A DNA stretch of 64,000 nucleotides from Leifsonia tongyongensis (GTDB lineage Bacteria; Actinomycetota; Actinomycetes; Actinomycetales; Microbacteriaceae), in the NCBI RefSeq assembly GCF_010686705.1, contig NZ_JAAGWY010000002.1:830001-894000 (forward strand), given 5' to 3'. Numbering within the stretch: the stretch's first letter is position 1; each line of letters opens with the position of its first letter. Under the pieces are notes generated by a model. That model saw only the letters and a program-made list of their open reading frames with translations. It was not told the DNA's origin and ran no database searches. Position numbers and translations under genes: made by a program. Positions 35,507 through 45,068 of the stretch are shown here, one piece after another.

Positions 35507-36409
35507 CTACGGCGCCAGGTTGCGGAACTGGAACTGCAGCCGCGTCGAACTGTCGACCGGCAGCACGAGGGTCGTGTCGTGCGGGTCCCACCGGTTCGGT
35601 ACGAGGAACATGTGGTCGCTGCCGACGATCAGCAGGCGGAGGCCCGTGTACCGGTAATGGAACTTCTGGCTCTCCGTGTCAGGGAGGGCGATCTCGGTGA
35701 CATGCGACTCGGCCGGGAGGAACAGCCGATCCTGGGTGTCGACGATCACGCTCGGAAGGGTGTCCAGGTGGCGTGCCTGCTGCTGTGCGAGACCCAGGCC
35801 CGACCATTGCGCGATCGTCGCGGTCGCCCAGAAGACGCACGCGGCCGTCGCCGCCCAGAGCAGCACCACCACGCCGACCCGGGGTCCTGATCCGGTCTTG
35901 TCGCGCCGCGCCACGAACCGCAGCGTCGCGAGTCCGTAGGCCGACACGGCGCCCCCGATGGCCAGCACCAGCGGGGTCACCAGCGGGTAGTAGGGCCAGC
36001 CGGACAGCAGCGGGTACGCGAACAGGAGGATGATCCCCGCACCCAGGATGATCAGGCCCACCATGATCGCCCGCCGGACCGCGCTCACGAATCCCGGACG
36101 CTGCGAACGCCGACGGATGATCGCATGGAGCGCCACGAGCGCGGCGCCGAGCAGAGCGAGCACCAGCAAGGGCACCAGCAACGGCTGGGGGCTCCGCGCG
36201 ACATAGTTCTGCGTGGTCAGCCCGATCACGTCGACGTCGATGCCGAAATAGTCGTACTGGGCCCGCGACGAGACGTATCCGAAGTAGAAGAGCAGCGCGC
36301 CGAGGAGGGTTGCGGGGGCGATGACGCTCCCGAGAATGTTCACCCAGCGCTCGACCTGAGGAGCGCCGGCCGAATCGTCGTCGGCCTGTTTCGGCGCCTC
36401 CGCGGTCAC
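35507..36409 (-). CDS. Polytopic membrane protein, unknown
   Basis: A 300-residue protein with an acidic N-terminus, about five transmembrane helices (near residues 28-50, 75-97, 110-135, 140-160 and 175-195) and a soluble extracellular C-terminal part of about 100 residues. The start codon overlaps the stop of the upstream lipoprotein by 4 nt (ATGA), so they form a two-gene operon. No recognisable family. Confidence 0.75.
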   Translation of the reverse strand: MTAEAPKQADDDSAGAPQVERWVNILGSVIAPATLLGALLFYFGYVSSRAQYDYFGIDVDVIGLTTQNYVARSPQPLLVPLLVLALLGAALVALHAIIRRRSQRPGFVSAVRRAIMVGLIILGAGIILLFAYPLLSGWPYYPLVTPLVLAIGGAVSAYGLATLRFVARRDKTGSGPRVGVVVLLWAATAACVFWATATIAQWSGLGLAQQQARHLDTLPSVIVDTQDRLFLPAESHVTEIALPDTESQKFHYRYTGLRLLIVGSDHMFLVPNRWDPHDTTLVLPVDSSTRLQFQFRNLAP

Positions 36410-37059
36410 ACGAGGGCTCCACGCGGCCCGGTCGCGCCGGAACCGGTTGCCGGGGCTGCGGGCGGCGGATCAAGGCTGATGCTGACGTTGGGATCGTTCT
36501 GGACCGCTGTGAGGAACGTGTCGCATTCGGCGGTCTTCCCGTCGAGGCACGTGACGTTGCCCGTCAGGCTGACCGCGGGCTCGGTGCCGGTGGCGTCCTG
36601 CGACCCGGTCGGTGCGATCGCGAGGTTGCACTGCTGGCCCTGGTTGCCCGCCTCGAACACGAAGCCGACGCAGTCCGGACCGCTGGAGCATCCCTGGTCC
36701 GCATGGGCATAGACGTCGGTGCTGAACGACCCGCCCGTGATTGTGACGGTGACCCGGGACGGAATGGCGGCATCCTGCTGGCCAACCCAGCTGATCGTCA
36801 CGCAGGTGTCGGCGCCGGCGTCGTCCTGAGCACTCGGTGACCCGCCGATCGGAAGTTGCGCCAGCTGGACCGAGACGGCCTGGGACTGGTTGTCCGGCTG
36901 CGGCGCGGTCGTCCCCGTCTCGGGAGCGGACGTGTTCACGCCGCCGGGAGTGACCTCGGGTTGTGCAGTGCCGACGCATCCGGCGAGGCTCGCCGCACAG
37001 ACGATGACCGCCGCGAGGACCACGCTGAATGCGCTCCCCCGATTTCGCAAAGCATCCAT
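36406..37059 (-). CDS. Lipoprotein, unknown
   Basis: A 217-residue lipoprotein with hydrophobic signal and lipobox LAGC near residue 28, a low-complexity Thr/Pro/Gln-rich linker, and a Cys-rich extracellular part (about six Cys between residues 75 and 190) including QGCSSGPDCVGF. GGAGG is five bases before the ATG. It overlaps the following membrane gene and may act with it. Function unknown. Confidence 0.75.
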   Translation of the reverse strand: MDALRNRGSAFSVVLAAVIVCAASLAGCVGTAQPEVTPGGVNTSAPETGTTAPQPDNQSQAVSVQLAQLPIGGSPSAQDDAGADTCVTISWVGQQDAAIPSRVTVTITGGSFSTDVYAHADQGCSSGPDCVGFVFEAGNQGQQCNLAIAPTGSQDATGTEPAVSLTGNVTCLDGKTAECDTFLTAVQNDPNVSISLDPPPAAPATGSGATGPRGALV

Positions 37060-37167
37060 GACCGCCTCCGGCTGGAGGGGTGACACCGCGCCATGGCGCC
37101 CGCCACCGATGACCTGAGTATCCCGCAACGAGCCGCGGCGGGCAACCGCCGCAGCGACGTCGGCGCG

Positions 37168-38130
37168 TCAGGCCGGGACGGGTGAACCGGCGAAGGCGCT
37201 GCGGTAGCGGGTCGGGGCGACACCGACCTCCAGGTCGAAATGGTGCCGGAAGAGCGTCGGACTGCTGAACCCGCAGCGCGCGCTGATCTCGTCGATGGAC
37301 ATGCCCGTCGTCTCGAGGAGCAGTCGCGCGTGGAGGATGCGCTGCCGGTTCAGCCACTGCATCGGTGACACGCCGGTCTCCGCGCGGAACCGTCGCGAGA
37401 AGCTGCGCGTGGACATCCGGGCGCGCTGCGCGAGCGACGGGATGGTGTGGGGTTCGTCGAGCCGCTCGGTGAGGTATTCGAGGATCTCGGCCATCGCATC
37501 CCCTTCGACTTCGGGCACCGGCATGTCGACGTACTGCCGCTGGCCGCCGTCGCGCTGCGGTGGAACGACCATGTTGCGGGCGATGGTGTTCGCCACAGCG
37601 CTGCCCAGTTCGCGGCGCACCAGGTACAAGCACGCGTCGATGCCGGCAGCCGTGCCGGCGCTGGTGATCAGGTCGCCGTCGTCGACGAAGAGCACATCCG
37701 GATCGATGCGAGCCAGGGGGAAGCGCTTCTTCAGCTCGTCGGCGTAGCGCCAGTGCGTGGTGCACGCCCGCCCGTCGAGCAGACCTGCCGCGCCGAGCAC
37801 GAATGCACCCGAACAGACGCTGAGGAGGATGGCTCCGCGGGCGGATGCGCGTCTCAGTGCCTCGAGCACTTCAGCAGGGTACTCGTCGCGGATGCGCGCG
37901 GCGGGCACCGCGATGAGGTCCGCGTCGTCCATCGCCTCCAGCCCATATGGCGGGGTGATGGACGCTCCGGTGGGATTCGTGATCGGCACGCCGGGTTCGA
38001 CCCCGCACACGCGGAAGTCGAAGGCGGGGATGCCCGCATAGCTCCGGTCGAGTCCGAAGACCTCGCAGACGACCCCGAATTCGAACATCGCGAAGTCGTC
38101 GATCAGCGGTACGGCGACGGTCTTGATCAT
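37168..38130 (-). CDS. GlxA-type AraC regulator with DJ-1/PfpI domain
   Basis: A 320-residue transcription regulator. The N-terminal DJ-1/PfpI domain contains SVCSGAFVLGAAGLLDGR (nucleophile-elbow region with Cys), and the C-terminal AraC domain has two helix-turn-helix parts, LAQRARMSTRSFSRRFRAETG and IDEISARCGFSSPTLFRHHF. GlxA-type proteins regulate nitrogen or amine catabolism genes. The ATG chosen is supported by AAGAG ten bases before; an upstream TTG is an alternative. Target is not evident. Confidence 0.9.
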   Translation of the reverse strand: MIKTVAVPLIDDFAMFEFGVVCEVFGLDRSYAGIPAFDFRVCGVEPGVPITNPTGASITPPYGLEAMDDADLIAVPAARIRDEYPAEVLEALRRASARGAILLSVCSGAFVLGAAGLLDGRACTTHWRYADELKKRFPLARIDPDVLFVDDGDLITSAGTAAGIDACLYLVRRELGSAVANTIARNMVVPPQRDGGQRQYVDMPVPEVEGDAMAEILEYLTERLDEPHTIPSLAQRARMSTRSFSRRFRAETGVSPMQWLNRQRILHARLLLETTGMSIDEISARCGFSSPTLFRHHFDLEVGVAPTRYRSAFAGSPVPA

Positions 38131-38235
38131 GAGACGAGTCTCTTCATCATGCGACAAGCCTACTGGCCGAATGTTTGCGAAGATAGTCCCAAAGCCACCT
38201 CGTGGCCGAATATATACTTCCGTATCGTTGATGCC

Positions 38236-38445
38236 ATGACACAGGGAACGCTCACACTAGGACACAGCCACCGGATGGCGGCACACGAGACGCGACGGAC
38301 CGCATCCCCCGCACAGCGCAAGCATCCGATCAGCGAGTTCATGGCTGCCGCCATCAGAGCACGCGGCGGCGAATCGAACAGGGACACCGAGCGGATGTTC
38401 CGCGACCTCCAGGCGGCGCAGGGCGCGCGCGAATCCGGGCGCTGA
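38236..38445 (+). CDS. Small leaderless protein, unknown
   Basis: A 69-residue basic protein (start MTQGTLTLGHSHRM). TATCGT is seven bases before ATG, fitting the leaderless pattern. It is divergent from the GlxA-type regulator and upstream of the beta-helix glycosidase. It has no recognised family and could be a non-coding frame, so confidence is limited. Confidence 0.45.
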   Translation: MTQGTLTLGHSHRMAAHETRRTASPAQRKHPISEFMAAAIRARGGESNRDTERMFRDLQAAQGARESGR

Positions 38446-38668
38446 CCTGGGCCGAAATGCGGCGCTTGCCGAAAATCTTTCGACGCAGCTCACAGGATCT
38501 GCAAAGACTTTCAAAGGATTACGCAAGAATTCGATAAATCGTTGACATTTCCTCGGGAACCCTTGTGCTCTTGCGGACAAGAGCCATAAAGTCGCCTCAC
38601 TCGACTGGCCATCGCTCCGCGTCGAGTGCGCTCAGGCGTCCATCATCCCCGAGAGGAACCCGTCAACG
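38446..38668 (+). other. Intergenic region upstream of the secreted glycosidase
   Basis: About 220 bases without a gene, markedly more AT-rich than its surroundings (GAAAATCTTTCG and TTTCAAAGGATTACGC are examples). TTGACA at 38542-38547 could be a -35 box and is preceded by CGATAAATCG, a near-palindrome. I do not see a convincing -10 at 17 bases. It probably carries the control sites of the glycosidase gene. Confidence 0.4.
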
Positions 38669-40687
38669 ATGACACGGAACATCGCTCGAACAGCCATCGC
38701 ATCCGCCGCCGCTCTCGCCGTCACGATCACCATCGTCGCGGGCACAGGGGCGGCCGTGGCACAGACCCCGCCGCCCGCCCCGGCGGCCACCCGGGCGGCA
38801 CTCGACCCGGCGCTCGTCGCGGGCCGCGGCGCCGACCTCGGCTTCGTGGAGCAGGAGGCCGAGAAGGCCGCGACGAACGGCACGGTCATCGGTCCGGACA
38901 GAACCGCCTACACCCTGCCTGCTGAGGCCTCGGGCCGTTCGGCCGTCAAACTCACTGCGGGCCAGTACGTCGAGTTCACCCTGCCCAAGGCGACGAATGC
39001 GATCACCGTCAGGTACAGCATCCCCGACTCCGCGACGGGCGGCGGAATTACCTCGCCCCTGAGGGTGACGGCACACGGCGTCTCGAAGACGATGACGCTC
39101 ACCTCCCAGTACTCGTGGCTCTACAACCAGTACCCGTTCTCTAACGACCCTGGGGCCGGCCTGCTGCACCCCGACTGGTGGATCACGGAATGCGGCTGCG
39201 TTCCGAGCCAGACCACGCCCGCGCCGGTCATCACGACGCCGTTCCGTCCCATGCACTTCTACGACGAGCAGCGCCTGCTGCTGGGCAAGACGCTCAAGGC
39301 CGGCGACACGGTCCGTCTCGCCGTACCCGCAACCGGCGCGGCCGCGTGGACCGTCATCGACCTGCTCGACTCGCAGCTGGTGGGTCTTCCCAAGGTCGAC
39401 CACGTCGCCGCGAACGTGCTGCTGTTCGGCGCCGACCCCTCCGGCAAGCGCGACTCGGCCCCCGCGTTCGACAAGGCGATCGCGGCAGCGAAGAAGCTCC
39501 ACATCACGGTGTACGTGCCGCCGGGGACCTACCAGGTCAACCGCCACATCATCGTCGACGACGTCACGATCGAGGGTGCCGGCAGCTGGTACACGATCAT
39601 CACGGGCAAGCAGGTGACCCTGTCGACACCCGCGCCCGACGGCTCCGTGCACACCGGCGTCGGCTTCTACGGCAAGGACGCCTCGGCGGGAGGCAGCACG
39701 AACGTGCATCTGTCGGGCTTCTCGATCATCGGCGACGTTCGCGAACGCATCGACACCGACCAGGTCAACGGCATCGGCGGAGCACTCAGCGATTCCACCA
39801 TCGACGGCCTGTACATCGACCACACCAAGGTGGGCATGTGGTTCGACGGCCCGATGACGAACCTGAAGATCACGAACAGTGTGATCGTCGACCAGATCGC
39901 CGACGGCATCAACTTCCACACGGGAGTCACCGACTCGAGCGTGTCGAACACCTTCGTGCGAAACACCGGCGACGACGGTCTCGCGATGTGGTCGGAGAAG
40001 ACGGCGGATGCACGCAACACGTTCGACCACAACACGGTGCAGACCCCCACGCTGGCGAACGGCATCGCGATCTACGGCGGAGAGGACAACACCGTCTCGA
40101 ACAACCTCGTCGCGGACCCTCTGCGTGAGGGCAGCGGCATCCAGGTCGGGTCACGCTTCGGTGCAGTAGCCTTCACCGGCCACCTGTGGATCACCGACAA
40201 CACGACGGTCCGGGCCGGAACGTACGAGCTGAACTGGAACATCGGGCTGGGCGCGATCTGGTTCTACGCCCTCGAGCGCAATATCGACGCCGACATCCAG
40301 GTCGTCGGCGACTCCTTCCTCGACAACACCTACAACGCGATCATGCTGGTCACCGATTTCCCGGTGAAGGACCAGTTCTCGATCACGAACGTGCACTTCA
40401 AGGACGTCAGGGTCGACGGCACGGGAACGTCGGTGCTGAGTGCGAGGTCGGCAGGCTCGGCTTCGTTCGAGAACGTGGATGCGCGCAATGTCGGCGCCGT
40501 CGGCATCAACAACTGCGGGTCGTTCCACTTCACGCCCGCCGGTTCGGAGTTCTCGGCGATCGACCTCGGCGGCAACGACGGTGGTGGAACGACGGGCCCT
40601 TGGTTCGCGCCGTGGGAGCTCCCGAACACCATCACGTGCGATGACCGTCCACCGGTGGTGGCTCCCCCCGCGCCGTCGACCTGGTGA
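38669..40687 (+). CDS. Secreted beta-helix glycoside hydrolase (GH87-like)
   Basis: A 672-residue secreted enzyme. Signal peptide ends near AVAQ (residue 32). Residues about 50-250 form a carbohydrate-binding-type beta-sandwich (YTLPAEASGRSAVKL ... YVEFTLPKATNAITVRYS quoted in parts). A right-handed beta-helix follows: short turns of Asn/Thr/Asp-rich strands such as VNRHIIVDDVTIEGAG, DGLAMWS and NGIAIYGGEDNTVSNN. This domain order is that of GH87 mycodextranase/alpha-1,3-glucanase enzymes; other beta-helix families (GH55, pectate lyase) remain possible. Catalytic Asp residues are consistent but not proved. It is monocistronic. Confidence 0.65.
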   Translation: MTRNIARTAIASAAALAVTITIVAGTGAAVAQTPPPAPAATRAALDPALVAGRGADLGFVEQEAEKAATNGTVIGPDRTAYTLPAEASGRSAVKLTAGQYVEFTLPKATNAITVRYSIPDSATGGGITSPLRVTAHGVSKTMTLTSQYSWLYNQYPFSNDPGAGLLHPDWWITECGCVPSQTTPAPVITTPFRPMHFYDEQRLLLGKTLKAGDTVRLAVPATGAAAWTVIDLLDSQLVGLPKVDHVAANVLLFGADPSGKRDSAPAFDKAIAAAKKLHITVYVPPGTYQVNRHIIVDDVTIEGAGSWYTIITGKQVTLSTPAPDGSVHTGVGFYGKDASAGGSTNVHLSGFSIIGDVRERIDTDQVNGIGGALSDSTIDGLYIDHTKVGMWFDGPMTNLKITNSVIVDQIADGINFHTGVTDSSVSNTFVRNTGDDGLAMWSEKTADARNTFDHNTVQTPTLANGIAIYGGEDNTVSNNLVADPLREGSGIQVGSRFGAVAFTGHLWITDNTTVRAGTYELNWNIGLGAIWFYALERNIDADIQVVGDSFLDNTYNAIMLVTDFPVKDQFSITNVHFKDVRVDGTGTSVLSARSAGSASFENVDARNVGAVGINNCGSFHFTPAGSEFSAIDLGGNDGGGTTGPWFAPWELPNTITCDDRPPVVAPPAPSTW

Positions 40688-40747
40688 GACGGGAGCCGGG
40701 CGGCGCTGACAACGTCGCCCGGGGGCCGGGCCGAGTAGCCTGATCGT

Positions 40748-41641
40748 GTGGATACGCCGGCCGCCGACATCGAGGTCGACGAGGGGCTCGTCCGCGAGCT
40801 CCTCGCCGACCAGCATCCCGATCTGGCCGACCTGCCGTTGCGCCTCGTCGCGAACGGATGGGACAACGTCATCTACCGGCTCGGTCTCGACTATGCCGTG
40901 CGGGTCCCGCGCCGCACCATAGCGGCACAGCTCGTCGAGCATGAGAACACCTGGCTCCCCCTGATCGGAACACTCGTCCACGTCGACATCCCGCTCCCCG
41001 TGCGCGTCGGCCTGCCGAGTCGCATCTTCCCCTGGCAATGGAGTGTGACCCGGTGGGTCGACGGAGAGCTCGCCGCCGATACGCCGTTCGACGAGCATGG
41101 AACCCTAGCGGTCGAGCTCGCCCGCTTCGTGCGAGAACTCCACGTCGCCGCTCCCCCGGAGGCACCGGCGAACCCGGTGCGCGGCGTCCCGCTCGAAACG
41201 CGGGCGGATGCGGTCGCCTCACGTCTCGCATCTGGCCGGGTCCCGAACGCCCCCGCTATCGCCGCCGCCTGGGAATCCGCCCTCGGGACACCGCGCTGGG
41301 AGGGGCCACCGCTGTGGATCCACGGCGACCTGCACCCGGCGAACATCATCGTCCGCGACGGTGGACTGGCCGCCGTGATCGACTTCGGGGACCTGACCGC
41401 CGGTGACCCCGCCACCGATCTGGCGACCGCTTGGCTCACGTTCGACGCAGACGGGCGCCGGACGTTCATCCGCGAACTCGCCGACGACGCGACCGCCTAC
41501 GACGACGCGACCTGGTCACGCGCGCGCGGCTGGGCCGTCACCATGGCGACCGCGCTGCTCGCCAACTCGGGCGATGCGCCCGCCATGCGACGCATCGGCC
41601 TGCACGCGCTCGAACAGGTCCTCGAAGAGGCCGGCGCTTAG
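40748..41641 (+). CDS. APH-fold phosphotransferase
   Basis: A 297-residue aminoglycoside-phosphotransferase-fold kinase. The Brenner motif is LWIHGDLHPANIIV (catalytic Asp, Asn) and the metal-binding motif is VIDFGDLTAGDPATDLA. Such proteins phosphorylate antibiotics or small metabolites; in environmental actinobacteria the substrate is usually unknown. TAGCCT six bases before GTG marks a leaderless start. It converges on the maltokinase, another APH-fold enzyme, with an 11-base gap. Confidence 0.85.
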   Translation: MDTPAADIEVDEGLVRELLADQHPDLADLPLRLVANGWDNVIYRLGLDYAVRVPRRTIAAQLVEHENTWLPLIGTLVHVDIPLPVRVGLPSRIFPWQWSVTRWVDGELAADTPFDEHGTLAVELARFVRELHVAAPPEAPANPVRGVPLETRADAVASRLASGRVPNAPAIAAAWESALGTPRWEGPPLWIHGDLHPANIIVRDGGLAAVIDFGDLTAGDPATDLATAWLTFDADGRRTFIRELADDATAYDDATWSRARGWAVTMATALLANSGDAPAMRRIGLHALEQVLEEAGA

Positions 41642-41652
41642 CCCTGCGCCGC

Positions 41653-43008
41653 TCAGCCGGGCATCGGCGCCGAACGAGCGATGAGGCGCTCGATCGCAGC
41701 GAGAGGAATGCCCACCCAGGTCGGCCTGCTCCGCGATTCGTACACGGCCTCGTACACCGCCTTGTCGAGTTCGAACGCGTCGAGCAGGAGCCGGTGACCC
41801 CGCACATCGAAGCCCGATGAAGCGATGTAACCGTCCACGTAGGAGCGTCGCGCCTCGGAGGCCCAGTCGCGCGCATCCGTGCCGTCGGTGTTCGCGAGCG
41901 CTCCGGCGACGTAGTCGAACGAGCGCAGCATGCCGGCGATGTCGCGCAAGGTCGAATCCGGACGCGACCGCTCATCCATCGGGCGCAGCGGTTCACCCTC
42001 GAAGTCGATGAGCATCCACCCGCGTTCGGGTGAGAGCAGCGCCTGGCCGAGATGCAGGTCGCCGTGGATCCGCTGCAGCGGAGGCAGGTCGCCCTCCGCA
42101 GCGGCGGAATAGACCGCCGAAATGCTCTCGGCGAGCGCTGCGACCCCGGGGACTTCCTTCGTCGCGACGCTCAGGCGTGCGCCCATGCTGACGAGCGCAT
42201 CCGCGATGTCGTCGGGCCCGGCGGCCGTCGCCGGCAGCACGCGCGCCAGCGTCGCATGCACCTCGGCCGTGGCGATCCCCAGGTCGTAGGCCCGGTCGGC
42301 GAAGCTTTCCGCGTCGACTGCTGCGCGCAGCGCGACACGCCAGCCGTCGTCGAGCCCCGGCAGGAACTCCTGCGCGAACGCGAGCTGTCCGGTCGCCGTA
42401 CCGCTGTCTCGCCCCGGGTCCGGCCAGGTCGCCGTCAGGTAGCCGACGAGGGGCGGCGCCCGGTGCGAGCCGCCCTGGGTGAGGGCCGCCTGCGTCGTCA
42501 CATCCGGGTTCTCTCCGTGGTGCAGCACCCGGAACACCTTGGCGATCACGAACGGCAACGGACCACCCTCCAGGTCGTACACGATCGAGGTGTTCGACTG
42601 CTCGCCGCCGAGGACACGCGAGCCCACGACGCGCCCGGAAGCGCCGAAGGCCGTGCCGACCATGCTGACGTCGTCCCCGGCGATGGCGCGCTCACCGCTG
42701 ATCGCATCGAGGAGTGCTGCCGTGAAAGCCGGGTCGTGGGGTCCGTCGTAGAGGTACTCTCCGCCCGCCTCACAGATCAGCGCGGGAGAGTCGGGCACGA
42801 GCATGGCCCGGCCCACCACGGGCACCTGGTAGAGAACGGGCACCTCGGGTGCCTCGTCGACGACCAGGTGGATGAAGCTGCGGGCCCCGTCTGTCGCGTC
42901 ACCGAGCCGTGCGGTCCCGATGATGCGGATGCGCGGGGTCCGGCCCTTCGTCGCATACCAGCGTTGCCGCATCATCCAGGCACCGAGAAGGGCGGCGACA
43001 TCGTCCAT
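41653..43008 (-). CDS. mak: Maltokinase
   Basis: A 451-residue enzyme that phosphorylates maltose to maltose 1-phosphate, feeding GlgE-linked glucan synthesis. The N-terminal cap domain begins AAWM-like MMRQRWYATKGR, followed by the APH core with IHGDLHLGQALL (catalytic Asp) and MLIDFEGEPLRPM for metal. TATGGT lies six bases before ATG, so leaderless. No treS, glgE or glgB lies in the window; this copy is separate from its usual pathway partners. Confidence 0.88.
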   Translation of the reverse strand: MDDVAALLGAWMMRQRWYATKGRTPRIRIIGTARLGDATDGARSFIHLVVDEAPEVPVLYQVPVVGRAMLVPDSPALICEAGGEYLYDGPHDPAFTAALLDAISGERAIAGDDVSMVGTAFGASGRVVGSRVLGGEQSNTSIVYDLEGGPLPFVIAKVFRVLHHGENPDVTTQAALTQGGSHRAPPLVGYLTATWPDPGRDSGTATGQLAFAQEFLPGLDDGWRVALRAAVDAESFADRAYDLGIATAEVHATLARVLPATAAGPDDIADALVSMGARLSVATKEVPGVAALAESISAVYSAAAEGDLPPLQRIHGDLHLGQALLSPERGWMLIDFEGEPLRPMDERSRPDSTLRDIAGMLRSFDYVAGALANTDGTDARDWASEARRSYVDGYIASSGFDVRGHRLLLDAFELDKAVYEAVYESRSRPTWVGIPLAAIERLIARSAPMPG

Positions 43009-43065
43009 GTCTGAACCATACGCCGATCGGACGACCGGGTGTTCGACGCGCGCTGCGAGGACGGC

Positions 43066-44148
43066 TCAGGGGTTGATGGCGCTCCGCTGTTCGAGGAGCG
43101 GGCAGGCGAACGGGTCCTTCTCCCCCAGGCCGACCCTGTTGATGTAGCGGGTCACGATTCCGTACGACTCGGCCAGGCCGGTCTGCGTGTACGGGACATC
43201 ATGGTCGCGGCAGAACTGGGCGATGGTGGGCGCCGCGCGCCGCAGGTGGGGTCGCGGCATCGACGGGAAGAGGTGGTGCTCGATCTGGTAGTTCAGCCCT
43301 CCCATCATGAAATCGATGAGCCTGCTGCCCCGGATGTTCCGGCTCATCAGCACCTGCCGCGTCAGGAAGTCGAGTTTCACGTTTTTGCCGACGATCGGCA
43401 TCCCCTTGTGGTTCGGCGCGAAGGACAGCCCCATGTACATGCCGAAGAGTCCGAGCTGCACACCGAGGAAAGCTGCCGCGACGCCCGGCGAGAGCACGAT
43501 GAAGACGAGCGCCAGGAACGCGATGATCCGGGTGAGGAGGAAGACGATCTCGACCGGCCTGCGCTGCATCGGCGCAGGCGCGAACACGCGTCGCACGCTG
43601 GAGGCGTGGAGCGAGAGCCCTTCGAGGAGGAGCACCGGGAAGAAGAACCAGCCCTGATGACCGATGAGCCACCGCACCAGCGGGTTCGTGTGGACCCTGA
43701 CCTGCGCGGCGGTGAACGACACGACGGGCAGGTCGAGGTCGGGGTCGACACCCTCCTTGTTGGGGTTCGCATGATGGCGGGTGTGTTTGTGCTGCCACCA
43801 GCCGTAGCTCATACCGACGAAGAGGTTGCCGATGACGAGACTCGTCCAGTCGTTCCACCGCCCGGAACGGAAGATCTGGCGGTGGGCGGCATCGTGCCCG
43901 AGGAAGGCGATCTGGGTGAAGACGAAGGCGAAGACGACCGCGGTGACAAGTTGCCACCAGCTGTCGCCGATCAGGATGAACAGGGCGACGCACGCGGCGA
44001 CGGAGACGGGCACCGCGATGAGTTTGGTCCAGTAATACCCGTAGCGGCGGCGCAGGAGGCCGGACTCCCTGATCGTTCCCGCCAGCTCGACGTAGACGTC
44101 GGTCGACCGCGGGCTGCGAGCCCCGGCCGGGGTGACGATGGTACTCAT
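43066..44148 (-). CDS. Membrane fatty-acid desaturase
   Basis: A 360-residue di-iron desaturase with four membrane helices in two pairs. The three His boxes are HDAAH (85-89), HKHTRHH (about 120-126) and QIEHH near the C-terminus. The QIEHH box places it with acyl-lipid or acyl-CoA front-end-type desaturases (PF00487). It should introduce a double bond to tune membrane fluidity. RBS GGGAGC eight bases before ATG. Confidence 0.92.
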   Translation of the reverse strand: MSTIVTPAGARSPRSTDVYVELAGTIRESGLLRRRYGYYWTKLIAVPVSVAACVALFILIGDSWWQLVTAVVFAFVFTQIAFLGHDAAHRQIFRSGRWNDWTSLVIGNLFVGMSYGWWQHKHTRHHANPNKEGVDPDLDLPVVSFTAAQVRVHTNPLVRWLIGHQGWFFFPVLLLEGLSLHASSVRRVFAPAPMQRRPVEIVFLLTRIIAFLALVFIVLSPGVAAAFLGVQLGLFGMYMGLSFAPNHKGMPIVGKNVKLDFLTRQVLMSRNIRGSRLIDFMMGGLNYQIEHHLFPSMPRPHLRRAAPTIAQFCRDHDVPYTQTGLAESYGIVTRYINRVGLGEKDPFACPLLEQRSAINP

Positions 44149-44288
44149 GAGCGCTCCCGTGCGGTCGAATTCGAACCGCTGCCGGGGTCTTGAGCAACAC
44201 CTTCATGCTACTCGGCATTGCGGCGCCGGGGGCCGACTCACAGCGTGCTATCGGCGTCGCGTCTCGCGGGGATGCCCTAGAAGATGCC

Positions 44289-45023
44289 CTAGAAGTTGAG
44301 CCGGCGTTCGACGACGCGTTCGGCGACGTCCCTCAGCCGCTCGTTGTGCTGCCGCGCATAGGAGCGCAGGATCGCGAACGCCTCATCCACCGGGACCTGC
44401 CGTGTCTGCGACACGACGCCTTTCGCCTGCTCGATCAGGACCCGGCTGCCCAGCGCATGCTCCAGCTGGTCGGACAGCACCCGGCCGTCGCGGATCGCGC
44501 GCTCCTGCAGGATGCCGATGGTCGCCACATCCGCCAGCGCACGGGCGACCGCCGCATCCTCGCCCTGCAGTGCACCGGCCGAGCGGCCGAACAGGTTCAT
44601 CGCACCGATCGTCGACGTTCGCAGACGGAGCGGGACCGCAAGAACCGACCGGAAACCCGCCGCTATCGCCGCCTCGCGAAAGCGCGACGGACGATATGCG
44701 TCGATGTCATCGACGACGACGACCGCACCGGTGCGGAAGCTTTCGACGCACGGGCCTTCGCCCGCATCCACCTGGGCGACCTCGACCCGTTCGCTCCAGC
44801 CGTCGGACGATGCGATCGGATGGAGCGCTCCGGCGGGGTCGGAGAGCACGATCCCGGCGGCCTCGATCCCGAGGATCTCCACACACTCCTCGACCAGAGT
44901 GTGCAGCAGGTCGACGACGTCGTAGCCCGCGACCAGGGTGTCCGCGAGCGTGACGAAGGTCGCCATGAGGCGGGCCTCACGACTCTCATTCACGACACCA
45001 ATGTCGCGCGCATCCGTCGACAT
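44289..45023 (-). CDS. GAF-ANTAR regulator
   Basis: A 244-residue soluble regulator: GAF sensor (about 20-170, AGEGPCVESF and VLAVPLRLR conserved) and a C-terminal ANTAR RNA-binding helix domain (SDQLEHALGSRVLIEQAKGVV). ANTAR proteins bind paired stem-loops in nascent RNA and allow antitermination. TACAAT sits six bases before ATG (leaderless). Two 14-bp direct repeats lie directly upstream of the box. No target RNA hairpin pair is visible in the neighbourhood. Confidence 0.9.
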   Translation of the reverse strand: MSTDARDIGVVNESREARLMATFVTLADTLVAGYDVVDLLHTLVEECVEILGIEAAGIVLSDPAGALHPIASSDGWSERVEVAQVDAGEGPCVESFRTGAVVVVDDIDAYRPSRFREAAIAAGFRSVLAVPLRLRTSTIGAMNLFGRSAGALQGEDAAVARALADVATIGILQERAIRDGRVLSDQLEHALGSRVLIEQAKGVVSQTRQVPVDEAFAILRSYARQHNERLRDVAERVVERRLNF

Positions 45024-45029
45024 GTAGCC

Positions 45030-45068
45030 ATTGTAGGTTCGGATGCGCGTTAGTTTCGGATGCGCGTT
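45030..45068 (-). promoter_or_regulatory. Leaderless promoter of GAF-ANTAR gene with direct repeats
   Basis: The -10 box TACAAT (45030-45035, minus strand) is preceded by two identical AACGCGCATCCGAA copies (45038-45051 and 45055-45068) with a 17-base period. The first copy abuts the box, so a bound protein would block the promoter; they are operator candidates. Confidence 0.55.
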
